A DNA stretch of 64,000 bases from Zhengitettix transpicula (taxonomy: Eukaryota > Arthropoda > Insecta > Orthoptera > Tetrigidae): the NCBI GenBank assembly GCA_037074705.1, contig CM073590.1, forward strand, positions 95,286,947 to 95,350,946. Direction: 5' to 3'. This document shows, piece after piece, positions 11,160 to 21,515 of the stretch. Both the position numbers and the translations under genes were made by a program. Every line of letters begins with the position of its first letter. Position 1 is the first letter of the stretch. The notes under the pieces are model-generated. The model saw nothing but the letters and a program-made list of their open reading frames with translations. It was not told the DNA's origin and ran no database searches.

Positions 11160-11925
11160 ACCTGCCTGTGTGTCCCCTGTGCGCTCCTAAGCCTTCAATC
11201 GATACTGATCAAACTTTGGTGAGTTGTGCGCTCGCCCGCAAAGGTTTCTGTCGGCCTTTCGAAGCGTTAGGAACCTCCCAAGGGGTGAACGGGGGTGAAG
11301 TTTAAAAGCATACTAAAACGGCCGTTTTTAGCGTCGAATAGTTATTTTTCGGGGCCGATGAGATTAATAGTTTTTACCGGATGTTTTTAGTGTACAATTT
11401 CAACTCCTTACAGCACCACTAAAGAAGGGGTTGGAGAGGCGTTACGTAAAAATAACGCGAAACAACCGAGAAATCTAGTGTCATAGAAGTCAGTGAGTTG
11501 AAATCTGACGTTCACTGTGTCTGTTAAACTGTAATTCAGCCCCCAGGTGTGGGGGTGGAAAGGGTGAAACAAATTTCCGTATACAATCTTAAACGCGTAG
11601 AGCGATTTCTACCAAACGATGTTCATATGTAACTTGCGATCCAGGAACAAACACCTATCAATCTAGGGGTAGGGGTGGACGGGGTGGCATTTAAAAACTT
11701 TGCTAAACGGCCTTTATTAGCGTCGAATGAAACGTTTTCTGGGTCGCTGAATTGGATACTGTAATTCTAGAATTTGTGTCTAATTTCAACTCCGTAGAAA
11801 ATTATGCAGAAAAGGTCGAGATTGCCACCGATTCCTGGGTTATAGAAGTCGCTGAGTTATTCTCGCATTAACCATTGTGGTTAAAGAAATTTTATGTTCC
11901 TCGTCGTGGAGGTGGACGAGGCTGA
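11160..11925. repeat. Direct tandem repeat of ~400 bp, about two diverged units
   Basis: Blocks in the first half recur in order about 400 bp later. 'ggggtgaacgggggtgaagt' is followed by 'acggccgtttttagcgtcga', and then 'ggggtaggggtggacggggt' by 'acggcctttattagcgtcga'. 'caatttcaactccttac' and 'taatttcaactccgtag' also correspond, as do the flanking 'atagaagtc' phrases. GC is higher than in the surrounding DNA. The opening words ('gatcaaactttggtgagttg') resemble a dispersed repeat type common in insects, but I cannot name it. Confidence 0.75.
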
Positions 11926-12160
11926 CAAAATATTACCCGGAGTAGTTTTGACACCACTTAAAATACCGGGTGTATTTTGAATTTTCTGGGGGTACCAGCA
12001 ATATTTTGGTCTGAAATGGTTGTATTTCTTTTAACTCATTTAAGGTACCGGGAGTGTTTTTGGAGTTTATTATGTTGGCGAGTATTTTTCACTCTTTTAA
12101 TTCGCCGTGATTTCTTGGACAATTTTATTTTATGTAGTAGGATAATTCCAGAATTGTTGA
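11926..12160. repeat. Degenerate ~30 bp minisatellite, block 1
   Basis: Loose copies of 'ggtaccgggagtatttttga' plus 'ctctcttaa' follow the ~400 bp repeat without a gap, for example 'aaggtaccgggagtgttttt' near 12040. It is the same unit as the larger block at 14755-15460. Confidence 0.7.
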
Positions 12161-13299
12161 AGTACAGTCAGTCATCATCCTATTTTATTTTAAGTTAGTT
12201 TATTAGAAGGAACAATACCAATAGGTTAGTGTCAAATTAATTTCTTCTCCGGACTAAGTTTAATAAATTCCTGGGCATCGACGAACACTTAGCTACTCTT
12301 GAATAATCATTCACGTCAACCTAAACCAACGCCATGGTAAACATGGCAACGTTTCATTGGGAAAAAGGAATAACAATACGATAAAATATTATTGCTGCAA
12401 TTAATATATCATCAGAATACAGCCCCATTATATATAACAAATCGGTTAATTAGTAGATTCACTTCTTCAAATTGTGGATCATTCTTTCTCTCTGTGTGCG
12501 TGTGTATTTATTTGGGAGTAATTATTAACCAACCAGGCCGCAGTTTAAATAATTATTTCATAAGCTGAGATTAAATTAGAACAGTGCATCTGATTACGTA
12601 TCAGTTGCGTTAAAATTTTTGAGCTTCAAGTGTAAGAAGGTCATCAGGCCATCACGTGTACAATCAACTAATTTCCAGCACTTTATTCTGAGAAAAACGT
12701 TATCTGGACCTATAATTGAGGGAATCGCTCTTTTCCTTTCTGAAAATGTTTGCCAGCTAAGTTTATCCTCTCAAATAAAATTATTCAATGGAATAGTACT
12801 AGTTTTTTTCAACCGAAATAGACAACACAAAAATTAATACAAAAAGGAAACAATAAAACTGAGAAAGTATTAACAAATTGAACTATTCAGTTTCGTGACA
12901 ATAAAATAATATTCCATCAATAATAATGGTCATGATAAACTCCGATGTGAACATTTTGTGTTTTAATTCTCTTACTTAACGAGTACATTTTATTTTATGA
13001 TATACCGTGCTAGATTGACAATAGTTGTTCAAAATCTTTATACAACCGCTGCTAAATATAGATTAATAAATAATCAGATTTTAGGTATTTAACTGAATTG
13101 TTTTGCTGTTTTTGGATCTATATTTAGCACTAAAGAGGAAAAGATCATTAATTGCGTGGAAGGTCTAAATAAAATAGAATCCGTTCCTTTAAAGAGTTTT
13201 CATTTGAACTTCCTCCTTACTACAGATGACAAGAATTAGTTGTAGTTAGAGAACGTTGAAAGACAACCGTTTTTCGAGGAGAATCGTTACAGAAAGATC
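12161..13299. other. AT-rich spacer
   Basis: Nothing recognisable on either strand. Confidence 0.45.
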
Positions 13300-13640
13300 C
13301 GCGCCTCAGTTATTATTTTGTAATGAAATAGTAATGGCGTACGGGGAATGTCTTTTAGAGGAATCCGTTTGTGGCGCCTGAGGGAGTTTGGGGTGGCAAC
13401 GGGGGCATTTGGTATTCCCGCGACAAAACACTGTCGAGGTGAAACAATCGCAGGGGATATTGGAAAACACTCCCTTCTCTGTCAACAAGGCGGGCGCCAT
13501 TCATCGACGTCTTCAACGGCGCGACGCTCGGCGACGCCGCCAGAAACATCAATTGCCCTCTTTTAACTACACTGATTAAACCAGAGCTTCTGGCTGTAAA
13601 GAAACATTCCCTAATTTTTGCAGGCCTTAACAAATGAAAT
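13300..13640. other. GC-rich island, possible regulatory or exonic sequence
   Basis: Much GC-richer than its surroundings and CpG-containing ('aacggcgcgacgctcggcga' near 13516). Three overlapping open frames run on both strands (up to 92 codons, minus strand, 13355-13633). That is expected from base composition alone, and none resembles a family I know. Confidence 0.4.
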
Positions 13641-13912
13641 CTAATTTTATCCTAATTGACAGGTCTCCGTAAATTAAAATTTTTAAGAGCTTTACAAGAC
13701 ATTAGAATATTGATAGATACTTTCATTTTAAAAATTATAATTTACTTAAAAGCAATTACTGTTACAATATAGTTAGTATAACCCTAATTATAACTCTCAT
13801 TCACGTTAAGAAACATCTTCCAACGCTGTTCCACTTTGTCAATCTCTTTCCAAGGTACAACTTGAATGCATTTTGTTTTATTGTGATCACAAATAACTTC
13901 TTCTACAGTTCC

Positions 13913-13992
13913 GAATCCCCCCTTTCAATTCCCTTTCTATGCTATTAAAGGGGAGTTGCCACCACGTGGACTACCCTTATATAGACTGTTAC
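13913..13992 (+). repeat. Element A, 3'-end fragment
   Basis: About 80 bp match the 3' end of element A in sense orientation ('ctattaaaggggagttgcca', 'cacgtggactacccttat'). The 5' part and the poly-A tail are absent. Confidence 0.8.
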
Positions 13993-14754
13993 TACATTTT
14001 TTTTCAAAAATACGCAAGCATTGGCATTAAAATGCTTTGTATCCTCGTAACTGTATTTATTCAATCAAAACTAGTTGTAATCAACGTCAAATATATTATT
14101 TTGTAATTCCTTGAGAGTAGTCGTTATCGGCTCAAGTACTGAGTAAACAACGATTCTTATCATTCGTAATTGAAATGTATAGTGGACTTCAATGTAAAAT
14201 GATTTTATAACCGTTCATATTAAAATTTAAAATATTCTGTAAAGTTTAATTTGTATTAATTGGAATTTATTAGTGTGGTTCTCATATTATAAACAATTAT
14301 AAAGCGGAAGGGAGGACAGTCTTGATATCTATCATTAACTTAAATTGCTGGGTTTAAATTCTTCGTATTGGTTACTTACTGAATGCAGTGTTTTACTGAG
14401 TGTCAAACATACACCCGCACCGTAAAAGGATTGCACTCAGTTGCAAATCGAAATCAATATTCACAACTAAACGTCCGTGTTACTTCATAAAGATGTAAAC
14501 ATTCTCAGATTAGCGACGTACGTAGGAAGGTTGAAAATTAGAAAAACACTTCTATTGAGGTGATCAATTATAATTTATTCTATTAACTATCTTTCCATAT
14601 GAACTAAAAATATATATTTATGTACTAAATATTAATATTTACTCATAAAATAGTGCAAATAGAAACGGCTGTCATTCTGGAAACGTTGTAATTTATTTAC
14701 AATTTTTTGTGATTACTCCTTCTATTATTACTGGATATATTTGTGACTGTCTTA
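13993..14754. other. AT-rich spacer
   Basis: No gene or repeat recognised. Confidence 0.45.
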
Positions 14755-15460
14755 AGGTAGCGGAAATGATTATAATCAGGATTATGTACCGGGAGCATTT
14801 TTGACTCCCTAAAGATACTCGGAAGTATTTTTTACACTCTCTGGGTAACGGAAGTAATTTTGACTCTCAAGTATCGAGAGACTCTCTTAAAGTTTTTTTT
14901 ACTGTATTAGGCTACGGGGAATATTTTTGAATCTCTTAGGTTACTCAAAGTATGTTTTACTTCCTTATGGTACAGAGAGTATTTTTGATTTATGAGGGTG
15001 TAGGTAATGTTTTTGTGTCGCTTTAGAGTCATGGAGTATTTTTGTATCTCTTAAGATACTGGAAATAAGTTTGACTCACTTTATGTACCCGGAGTGTTAA
15101 TATACACTCCATTAAGGTACCGGGAGTATTTTTCACACTCTTAAGGTACAGGAATAAATGTTGTCTGTCTTAGTGTACCTTGTACCTGGTATATAATTGA
15201 CTTTTTAAGGATAATCTATTAGGGTACTGAGAATATTATTGAATTTCTTTGGGTACCCTGAATATTTTATGTTTTTTTTTTCTTTCTTTAGCAATCAAGA
15301 GTATTTTTGATAATATTTGAGTTCCAGGAATATTTTTATTCTCTTGCGCTATCGAGACTATTTTGACTCTCTTATTGTAACAGGAGCATTATAAATTATT
15401 TTAACGTTCCGGGATTACTTTTGTGCCTCTTAAGAAACCGGAAGCAATTTTATGTAACAG
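14755..15460. repeat. Degenerate ~30 bp minisatellite, main block (about 22 units)
   Basis: Some two dozen loose repeats of a unit near 'ggtaccgggagtatttttga' + 'ctctcttaa' run head to tail. Examples are 'gtaccgggagcatttttgac', 'aaggtaccgggagtattttt' and 'gtaacaggagcattataaat'. Units differ by substitutions and small indels, so the array is old. No open frame persists through it. Confidence 0.85.
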
Positions 15461-16237
15461 AGGAGAATTTCATTTACCACAGATTTATTGAAACAATTTC
15501 ATCGATAAAGCCTTGACTTTTTTGCTATATTCTATAAATTTAAACGTATTTGCAATCTGACGACAGTTGCTTTAATATTTGACGTTTCATTCACTCAACC
15601 ATATATCGTTTGGGTTCCAGCTCTGAATATTTTACATCCACCGGATATATTATTGCCTACTTATAGCGACTTCAAATTGATTTTATTCTGCTCTAAGATT
15701 ACAACTATCGCCCTACTTTCATTAAACCCAACGTGTCCTCGCACGATATTTGCTAATATGCCCCACAGGGTTCATTTCATACATGTTTGGTGACATAACA
15801 TTTTTTAGCAAAATTGCACAGCTGTCTTTCAAGTTTACTGATTCGCGTGACGGTATCGAAAATGCTTGCCTCTCATATTTTAAAGTATTTCCGTACCATT
15901 GACAATTTTTATAATACTTCGTATCTCATATATTCCTCCTGTAATATCTTAAAGTGGTCTGAGATACACATTAGATATAAATAACATGTGTAATCATCTG
16001 ATACGTTATGTTGCTCTACTTACTAGCAGTAGTTCAACATTATCTTCTTACAACGTGATTAAGGTGTTCAATTAATGCCTTACTTTAATATACTTTCGTG
16101 GAGCTTCCTCTTATCTCACTCCTTTATTACATACTAATTAAACTTGACTGGAATACCGATAGATTCTCTCAAACATTGGTGTGACGTTGCTTCCCGTTAG
16201 ACGGTATATTTCATCAAAGGGAATTCCGAAGAAAGAA
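15461..16237. other. AT-rich spacer
   Basis: No gene or repeat recognised. Confidence 0.45.
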
Positions 16238-16725
16238 AAAGATAGGCTTTGTATAGGGTAATCCACTCCCTTCTAATAGCAAAGGAAAGGGACTGAAATG
16301 GGGGATGCGGAAAGTTAGAGGAAGGTAGCCAAGGGTTAATCAGGGCCCCCGGGCTGTAGTTTAAGGATCCTACTCGGAAATTCGTCTAAACGTGATGCAG
16401 GGAAAACCCTATAAAAACCTGCATCAGGTAGGTCGGGCATTTGGTACTTGTCCCACGCCCTTCCGATGGCGGGAGAGGGGTTTTATATGGGGACGCAGCA
16501 TTCCCCTCTCCCTACCTTGACCAGTTTAGGAAGCATCTGGCCGAATATTCAAATAGGAATAGCGGACAACACTTAACGTATGGCCAAGGTCTGCAACCCT
16601 AGAACATACACCGCTCAAAACAGGTTTAGGTGCCTGGGCTTGTGAGTACCTTAGTCCAAAAAACCAGAGAGATGTGAAGGCATCCCCAAAGGTAGTCTCC
16701 TCCAGAGCTAACAGCTCTCGCAGGC
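16238..16725 (-). mobile_element. Element A (poly-A-tailed retroposon), near full length
   Basis: One of about eleven copies of a ~470 bp repeat. Its sense strand is minus here, since other copies in this orientation end in poly-A when read on the minus strand. It keeps the 5' end ('gcgagagctgttagctctgg' read on minus) and most of the body, but the 3' tail has decayed. It shares the body landmarks 'gggccctgattaacccttgg' and 'ggaagggcgtgggacaagta' with the other copies. Confidence 0.85.
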
Positions 16726-16829
16726 TTACTTGTGTTGTGAGAGTTGGAATTCCGTAATCGTTTATGTATTTTATAAATCTTAACTTCAAAATGATTGCGA
16801 ATGAAACTCTTCTGTGCTTAATAGTCTTA

Positions 16830-17071
16830 ATAGTCTCGTCTCAGTGGGTACCCTACCCATTTCTTCTTACTTTCTCTTATAATTATCTACCTTCTACCTT
16901 CGCTATTGCAATACGCCTTTTTTTTTTACATCTGATGGCACCTCATGTCTTCAGTGGCTATACTTCCCAGACATTTACTTGCCTTATCCTAATCTTTGCC
17001 TGTCTTCCTTTACCATGCTCTTTATTTTTTTATGTGTTTATTCTCATGCCATATTCCTCAAAAGGTTCATT
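16830..17071 (-). pseudogene. LINE reverse-transcriptase remnant, internally deleted
   Basis: On the minus strand this repeats parts of the LINE pseudogene at 18140-18880. It covers the block reading EYGMRINT followed by a stop, then jumps over ~240 bp to the segment ending in a KKWVGYPLRRD-like text. It shares the stop after RINT with the other copy, so both derive from an already dead source. A 181-codon plus-strand open frame (16764-17309) lies antisense to this and is not a gene. Confidence 0.75.
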
Positions 17072-18139
17072 AAGTCATCAGTTCACTAAAATTTTAATTA
17101 ATGAAATATATCAAAATCAAGCAGGTAAATCGGCAAAAATTTTACAAGCCACGGAAAGCGTGGGAAAATTGATAATTGAACACAAATGTGCCCCTGGGAA
17201 AATTCATTTTTTAAAATTACATTACCCTTTAGCATTTAGTATTAAAAGTTTTTTAATTGTTTCTCAACGTGATTTCGTAATGTATGAATTCGGAAGTAAT
17301 ATGTTTTAATGCATTTAATCTTGCAGACTTTTTTATCGCATTGCTGCAAATCGAGTGCTTTTAGTATACCTTTACTTTTCATGATCTGAATCCGCTAAAT
17401 TTCTTCGAATGTCTATCACGTCGAATTTGTTCGCTTTTCCCCAAAACACGGTCTGACCTACAGCGACGAAACATTGTTTCGTTGTCTGCAGAGCCATGAG
17501 AATAGTCATAGCAATATCTTACCACCATTCGTTATCGTTCCAACACCTTAATTCTGAAACTGTTAATCTAATTGCGACTTATATCGATGATTTATTCCCG
17601 TTAGGGGGAGTCCAGCAATATTAAACTGTCATTCAGCATATTGAGACTCTTCAATCACGTGGAATGAGTTAACATTTCACATTGTTTTGAGCCTGTAATT
17701 AATTACTTAATGTAATAAGAACTATGTTTACGACAACTAACACATTAAGTAATTTATTTGAAGCAAGTAATTAAAATAAGTTAACTTAAATTTTACATTC
17801 TAGAATCAGTACAATGATTATAATTTCTCGTCTGAAATATTTCAATAATTAAGACTAATTATAGTTAATCCTAACTATTTATAGCATAATAACAACAACT
17901 TTATTTATCACTACAATTACTTTCCTAAACTCATTTGAATAGTATCAGATTGCTGGGAGAAATTTTTGGAGTTCACTTTTTAATGCAATTTTGTTAATAA
18001 TAGATATTTCGGTATATTTCATCCCTTTTTGTGCACTGTCAAAGACTAATAACTCCTACTTCTTATATGAAATGTAAAAGATAATATTAGTAGATGGAGA
18101 CAAGCAGTATAAAGTATTAAATCCAAATCCTTGATACTG
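17072..18139. other. AT-rich spacer
   Basis: No gene or repeat recognised between the two LINE remnants. Confidence 0.45.
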
Positions 18140-18880
18140 AAGCAACATCATCATCATAGGCAGATTTACACATTGTACCTCTCTATTTTCTTTTGTCTTC
18201 TGCTATCCTCTTCAAGTTGATATATTTTCCGCTTCCTTTTGTCTTCACCTTCCTCTCAATATTTTCCCGTGAACTAGTCCTTCCATAACTTCCGCTAATT
18301 AGCAGTCTCGTCTCAGTGCGTACCCTACCCAGTTCTTCTTATTTTATCTTATAATTAGCAGCAGTATTCTCCTCTCACCGACTCTTTCCAATGCTTCTTC
18401 ATTTGTCACCCTTTCCATCCAGCTAATCCTCTTTACCCTCCTCCACATCCACATCTCAAAAGCTTCCAGCATTACAACCACTTCTCTACTCCGTATAGTG
18501 CCACACTCCAGACAAAGCACTTGTCTGATCTTTTCCTTAGTTCTTTATATTGGTTTCCGCATAATAACTTTCTTTTTCTACTTTTGCTACCTTCGCTATT
18601 GCAATGCGCCTTTTTTTTCACATCTGATGGCACCTCATGTCTTCAGTGCCTATACTTCCCAGATGTTTACTTGCCCTATCCTAATCTTTGCCTGTCTTTT
18701 TTTACCATGCTCTTTATTTTTTATGTGTTTATTCTCATGCCATATTCCTCACAAGCTTCATTTAAAATTTCTAGCATTTTGTTTGCCGTTCTTTCACTTT
18801 GTCTTAACAGTTCCATGTGTTCAGCAAATCTTATACATTCCACCGACATATATTTCTTCTTTTCCATCTATAGGCCTACT
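18140..18880 (-). pseudogene. Non-LTR retrotransposon (LINE) ORF2 C-terminal pseudogene
   Basis: Minus-strand translation, with stops and frame changes, gives the end of a reverse transcriptase. In order: an RFAEHMELL segment where the FADD catalytic box is expected, then LNEACEEYGMRINT, ELRKR-DKCFVWSVALYG, EAFEMWMWRRVKRISWMERV, TNEEALERVGERR, KKNWVGYALRRD, and a tail with KRIAEDKRKWRG and a poly-Asp-like end. These are hallmarks of LINE C-terminal regions. The second catalytic Asp of the FADD box is lost (FAEH) and several stops interrupt the frame, so it is dead. The N-terminal endonuclease and most of the RT are missing. I do not assign a clade. Confidence 0.85.
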
Positions 18881-19221
18881 ACACTCTGAATAGAATAGAC
18901 CGTGCAAAAAATTTGTGCCATACTAATCCTAAAGTGCACAATTCTTCCATATCAGTTTGAAGGACGAGCGGCCAGAAAATCATATAAAATAAATTACAGT
19001 AAGTGATTAAAATCTAATAAAATTCTAAATAATAATAATAATATTTATAGTTTTATCACAGTACTGAATTTTTAGCAATATACATTGGCGTATATTTATC
19101 AGTAAAATTAAAGTAAACACGTGGGACAGAATTATGATCTGTAATCATTTCTGATAACGAGTATGGTGTTCAATGTTTCTTATTTAGAATGAAAAGTATA
19201 TATATGTTTTGAAAAATTATA

Positions 19222-19330
19222 CTGAGATAAAATAGCCAAATGCAGACAAAAATGGCAGTCAACGGTCCTGGAAACCTTGTTTCTTTCTTCAGGTGCTAAG
19301 AAAACTAAAAGCACAAGAACAATTGATAAT
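19222..19330. mobile_element. Foldback element, left half (split copy)
   Basis: 'actgagataaaatagccaaa' and 'cttcaggtgctaagaaaact' are the reverse complement of the segment at 21383-21515. The two halves are the arms of one foldback element separated by LTR units L6 and L7. Confidence 0.75.
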
Positions 19331-19373
19331 AATCAGGTGATAATCACAAATGTCTCATTCCTTATGTATATAT

Positions 19374-20321
19374 TGTAGTAATTAGTAATTAATTCATTAT
19401 TATAATTAGAAAGTTGGATTGTAGAGGACTTATTAGTGGATAAAGCATACGCCGCAACGAGGCGGCGACACAAAGAAATAATGTATTGTTGGAGTTGAGA
19501 AAGCGGTACGCGCTCAAAATCTACGAGACGAACAGTCAGTCAGCGGCAAGACGCGAAAGGAAAAAATCTACGTCGAGAACTGGGACATAGCAGTTCGGTC
19601 CACATAGAGAAATAGAAACAGTAAAAGTTTGCGGATCCAGAATTATGAATAGGGCTATCTAGGAAGTCCAACGGCGAGCTAATAGTTTACATAAAACGCA
19701 AGTAACCAGTTTTGACGGAGAGACTTATAAAATCGCAGTTTGGAAGCAGAAGTTTTGCTTCACAAACTGAACAAATTTTCGCATAGAGAGACTTTGAGGA
19801 GACCTACGTCCGGAAACTGGCTGAGGGTGAGATGATCGAGGTTCCAGGATATCAGAGATCCAGAGTAACTACCGTGTGTTCAATTTCTAATGAGTAGAAT
19901 CAGTGATATCCCCAAATCGTGTGCACAGAAAAACCAAAAATGAGACCTGAGCGGCCGTAAGTAGAAAACTTTAAAATTGATTGTAAACCACTTTTAAAAG
20001 ATATGTCAGATCGGTCTTTAATTATTTCGTTCTTTAATTATTCACTTCGTTAATTATTTACTTCTTTAGTTCTTTAGTTCTTTAATTTAAATTCAATCTT
20101 TAGTCTTATTTTCGTCCGCAACAAATTTCGTCGATGTTCAGACGAATTAATTTACATAAAAAGCTAAATGTAATTGATTGTATAAAATTCACCCATTTAT
20201 CAAACCCAGATAAAGACCCTGAGATCCCAAATATTATTGTATTTTAAAATTGTTAATAAATGATGTGTTAATTGTTTCACTTAATAATCTTTTTATTTTA
20301 TTTAAACGCCTTTTTATTACA
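19374..20321 (+). repeat. LTR unit L6, mosaic of two LTR families
   Basis: A 948 bp block, TGTAGTAATT...TTATTACA, with ATAT on both sides. The first ~170 bp and the part from 'agaatcagtgatatcccc' (near 19900) match L2. The ~345 bp between them (19560-19905) instead matches L10 (44098-44440), including 'agggctatctaggaagtcca' and 'gcagaagttttgcttcacaa'. The marker 'caaacccagataaagaccct' is near 20200. There is no coding region. Confidence 0.85.
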
Positions 20322-20324
20322 ATA

Positions 20325-21314
20325 TATATATATATAAAGAAGCTTGTAATTAATTAATTAACAAAATTTGACGACTTTCATTGTCGGAGGCGTAAATATA
20401 AGAATTGTGTACAATAATATGGGGCTATAATGCTTGCTTGCTGTGTGCATTGTCGTGAGGGCATAGCTGGACGCGCGGAAATTAATGTGTGTTGGGAGTC
20501 GGTGGAGAGAGGAGAATAAATCTGAAAAGCTTGAGTGTGGTTTGGGAGCTCAGATGATAAAGTAGTACCTTGAGTATGGTTTGGGAACTCAATTGATAAA
20601 GTTGTAAGAGCGTGTTTTTGGGAGTCAACAGGATACAGAGCTGAATGTATTTGTCAGACCTGGAGTGTGTTAGGAGTCGCCAGTTTCCAGTCTACAGTCC
20701 GCAATGGTTGTCTGATGTTACGAGAGACTCCAGTTAGTTAGATGCTCAAGCTAGTGAGCAGTAAATGTTAAGTATGTAACGAGAGAACAGTAAAACAATT
20801 AGTGTGGTCAAATATAAAGAGCAGTAAGTGTTGTGTGTGTGGAAATTATAACCCCATTATAGTCAGTGAAAGATGGCTTGTCTGTGAAGTGGTGTTTTAA
20901 CAATAATCGAGTTGAGTACGAGCCCCCTTTCGCACAGCAAGATGGTAATGTAAACTACAGAAAATTTATTATCTGTAAACCTAATGTAAATTATATTTAT
21001 CGTCAGTTTTAAGATTTCATAATTCACTAATTGTTTAAATTAAGAATTTCTCACTTTGTAAATTTTAATTGTTTTGTCGTAACATTCTTTATTGGAGGCC
21101 CGTTAGTCGGCCCTGAAATCAAGCCGTGGCATTTTTGCCAACATGTAACACAGTTTTCAATTGTGATAATAATTTGTTGTAATAAATTAACTTTGTTTTA
21201 TATTCTAAAGTCTGATTTTTCATTTAAAATCCTATCTTTCAAACTAATTAATTTGCTTTTATAAAATCTCATTTAATTTTGATTATTACATTTTGTGCTT
21301 CAACGTCGTCTTTA

Positions 21315-21325
<11 letters not shown>
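20325..21325 (+). repeat. LTR unit L7
   Basis: Same family as L1, L3 and L8 ('gaattgtgtacaataatatg', marker 'ggcccgttagtcggccctga' near 21098). U5 ends in ATTACA at 21290, followed by PBS-like 'tttgtgcttcaacgtcg' and then (TTTA)n/(TA)n. The left edge has merged into the AT tract shared with L6, so its first bases are uncertain. There is no coding region. Confidence 0.75.

Positions 21326-21381
<56 letters not shown>
21311..21381. repeat. (TTTA)n/(TA)n microsatellite
   Basis: A TTTA run grades into ~55 bp of TA. It separates L7 from the right half of the split foldback. Confidence 0.95.
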
Positions 21382-21382
<1 letters not shown>

Positions 21383-21384
<2 letters not shown>

Positions 21385-21515
21385 GTTGTCGCTCTAGGCT
21401 CATGTGTTTTTTATTTCTCTTGGCATCTGAAGAAAGGAACAAGGTTTCCAGAAACGTTGTGTAGTATTTATAGCACTTCTTTTGTCTGTATTTGGCTATT
21501 TTATCTCAGTATTAA
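21383..21515. mobile_element. Foldback element, right half (split copy)
   Basis: It contains 'gaagaaaggaacaaggtttc', 'agaaacgttgtgtagtattt' and 'tgtatttggctattttatct'. This is the right arm matching the left arm at 19222-19330. Confidence 0.75.

Noticed and set aside
13355..13633. 92-codon minus-strand frame as a gene
   Set aside because: It is in a GC-rich pocket where three frames are open at once, so openness is not evidence of coding.
16764..17309. 181-codon plus-strand open frame, the longest in the window
   Set aside because: It runs antisense through a LINE remnant and then AT-rich DNA. Its hydrophobic, Phe/Leu-rich text is what the reverse strand of a LINE gives.
18498..18893. 131- and 122-codon plus-strand frames
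   Set aside because: Antisense shadows of the minus-strand LINE reverse transcriptase pseudogene.
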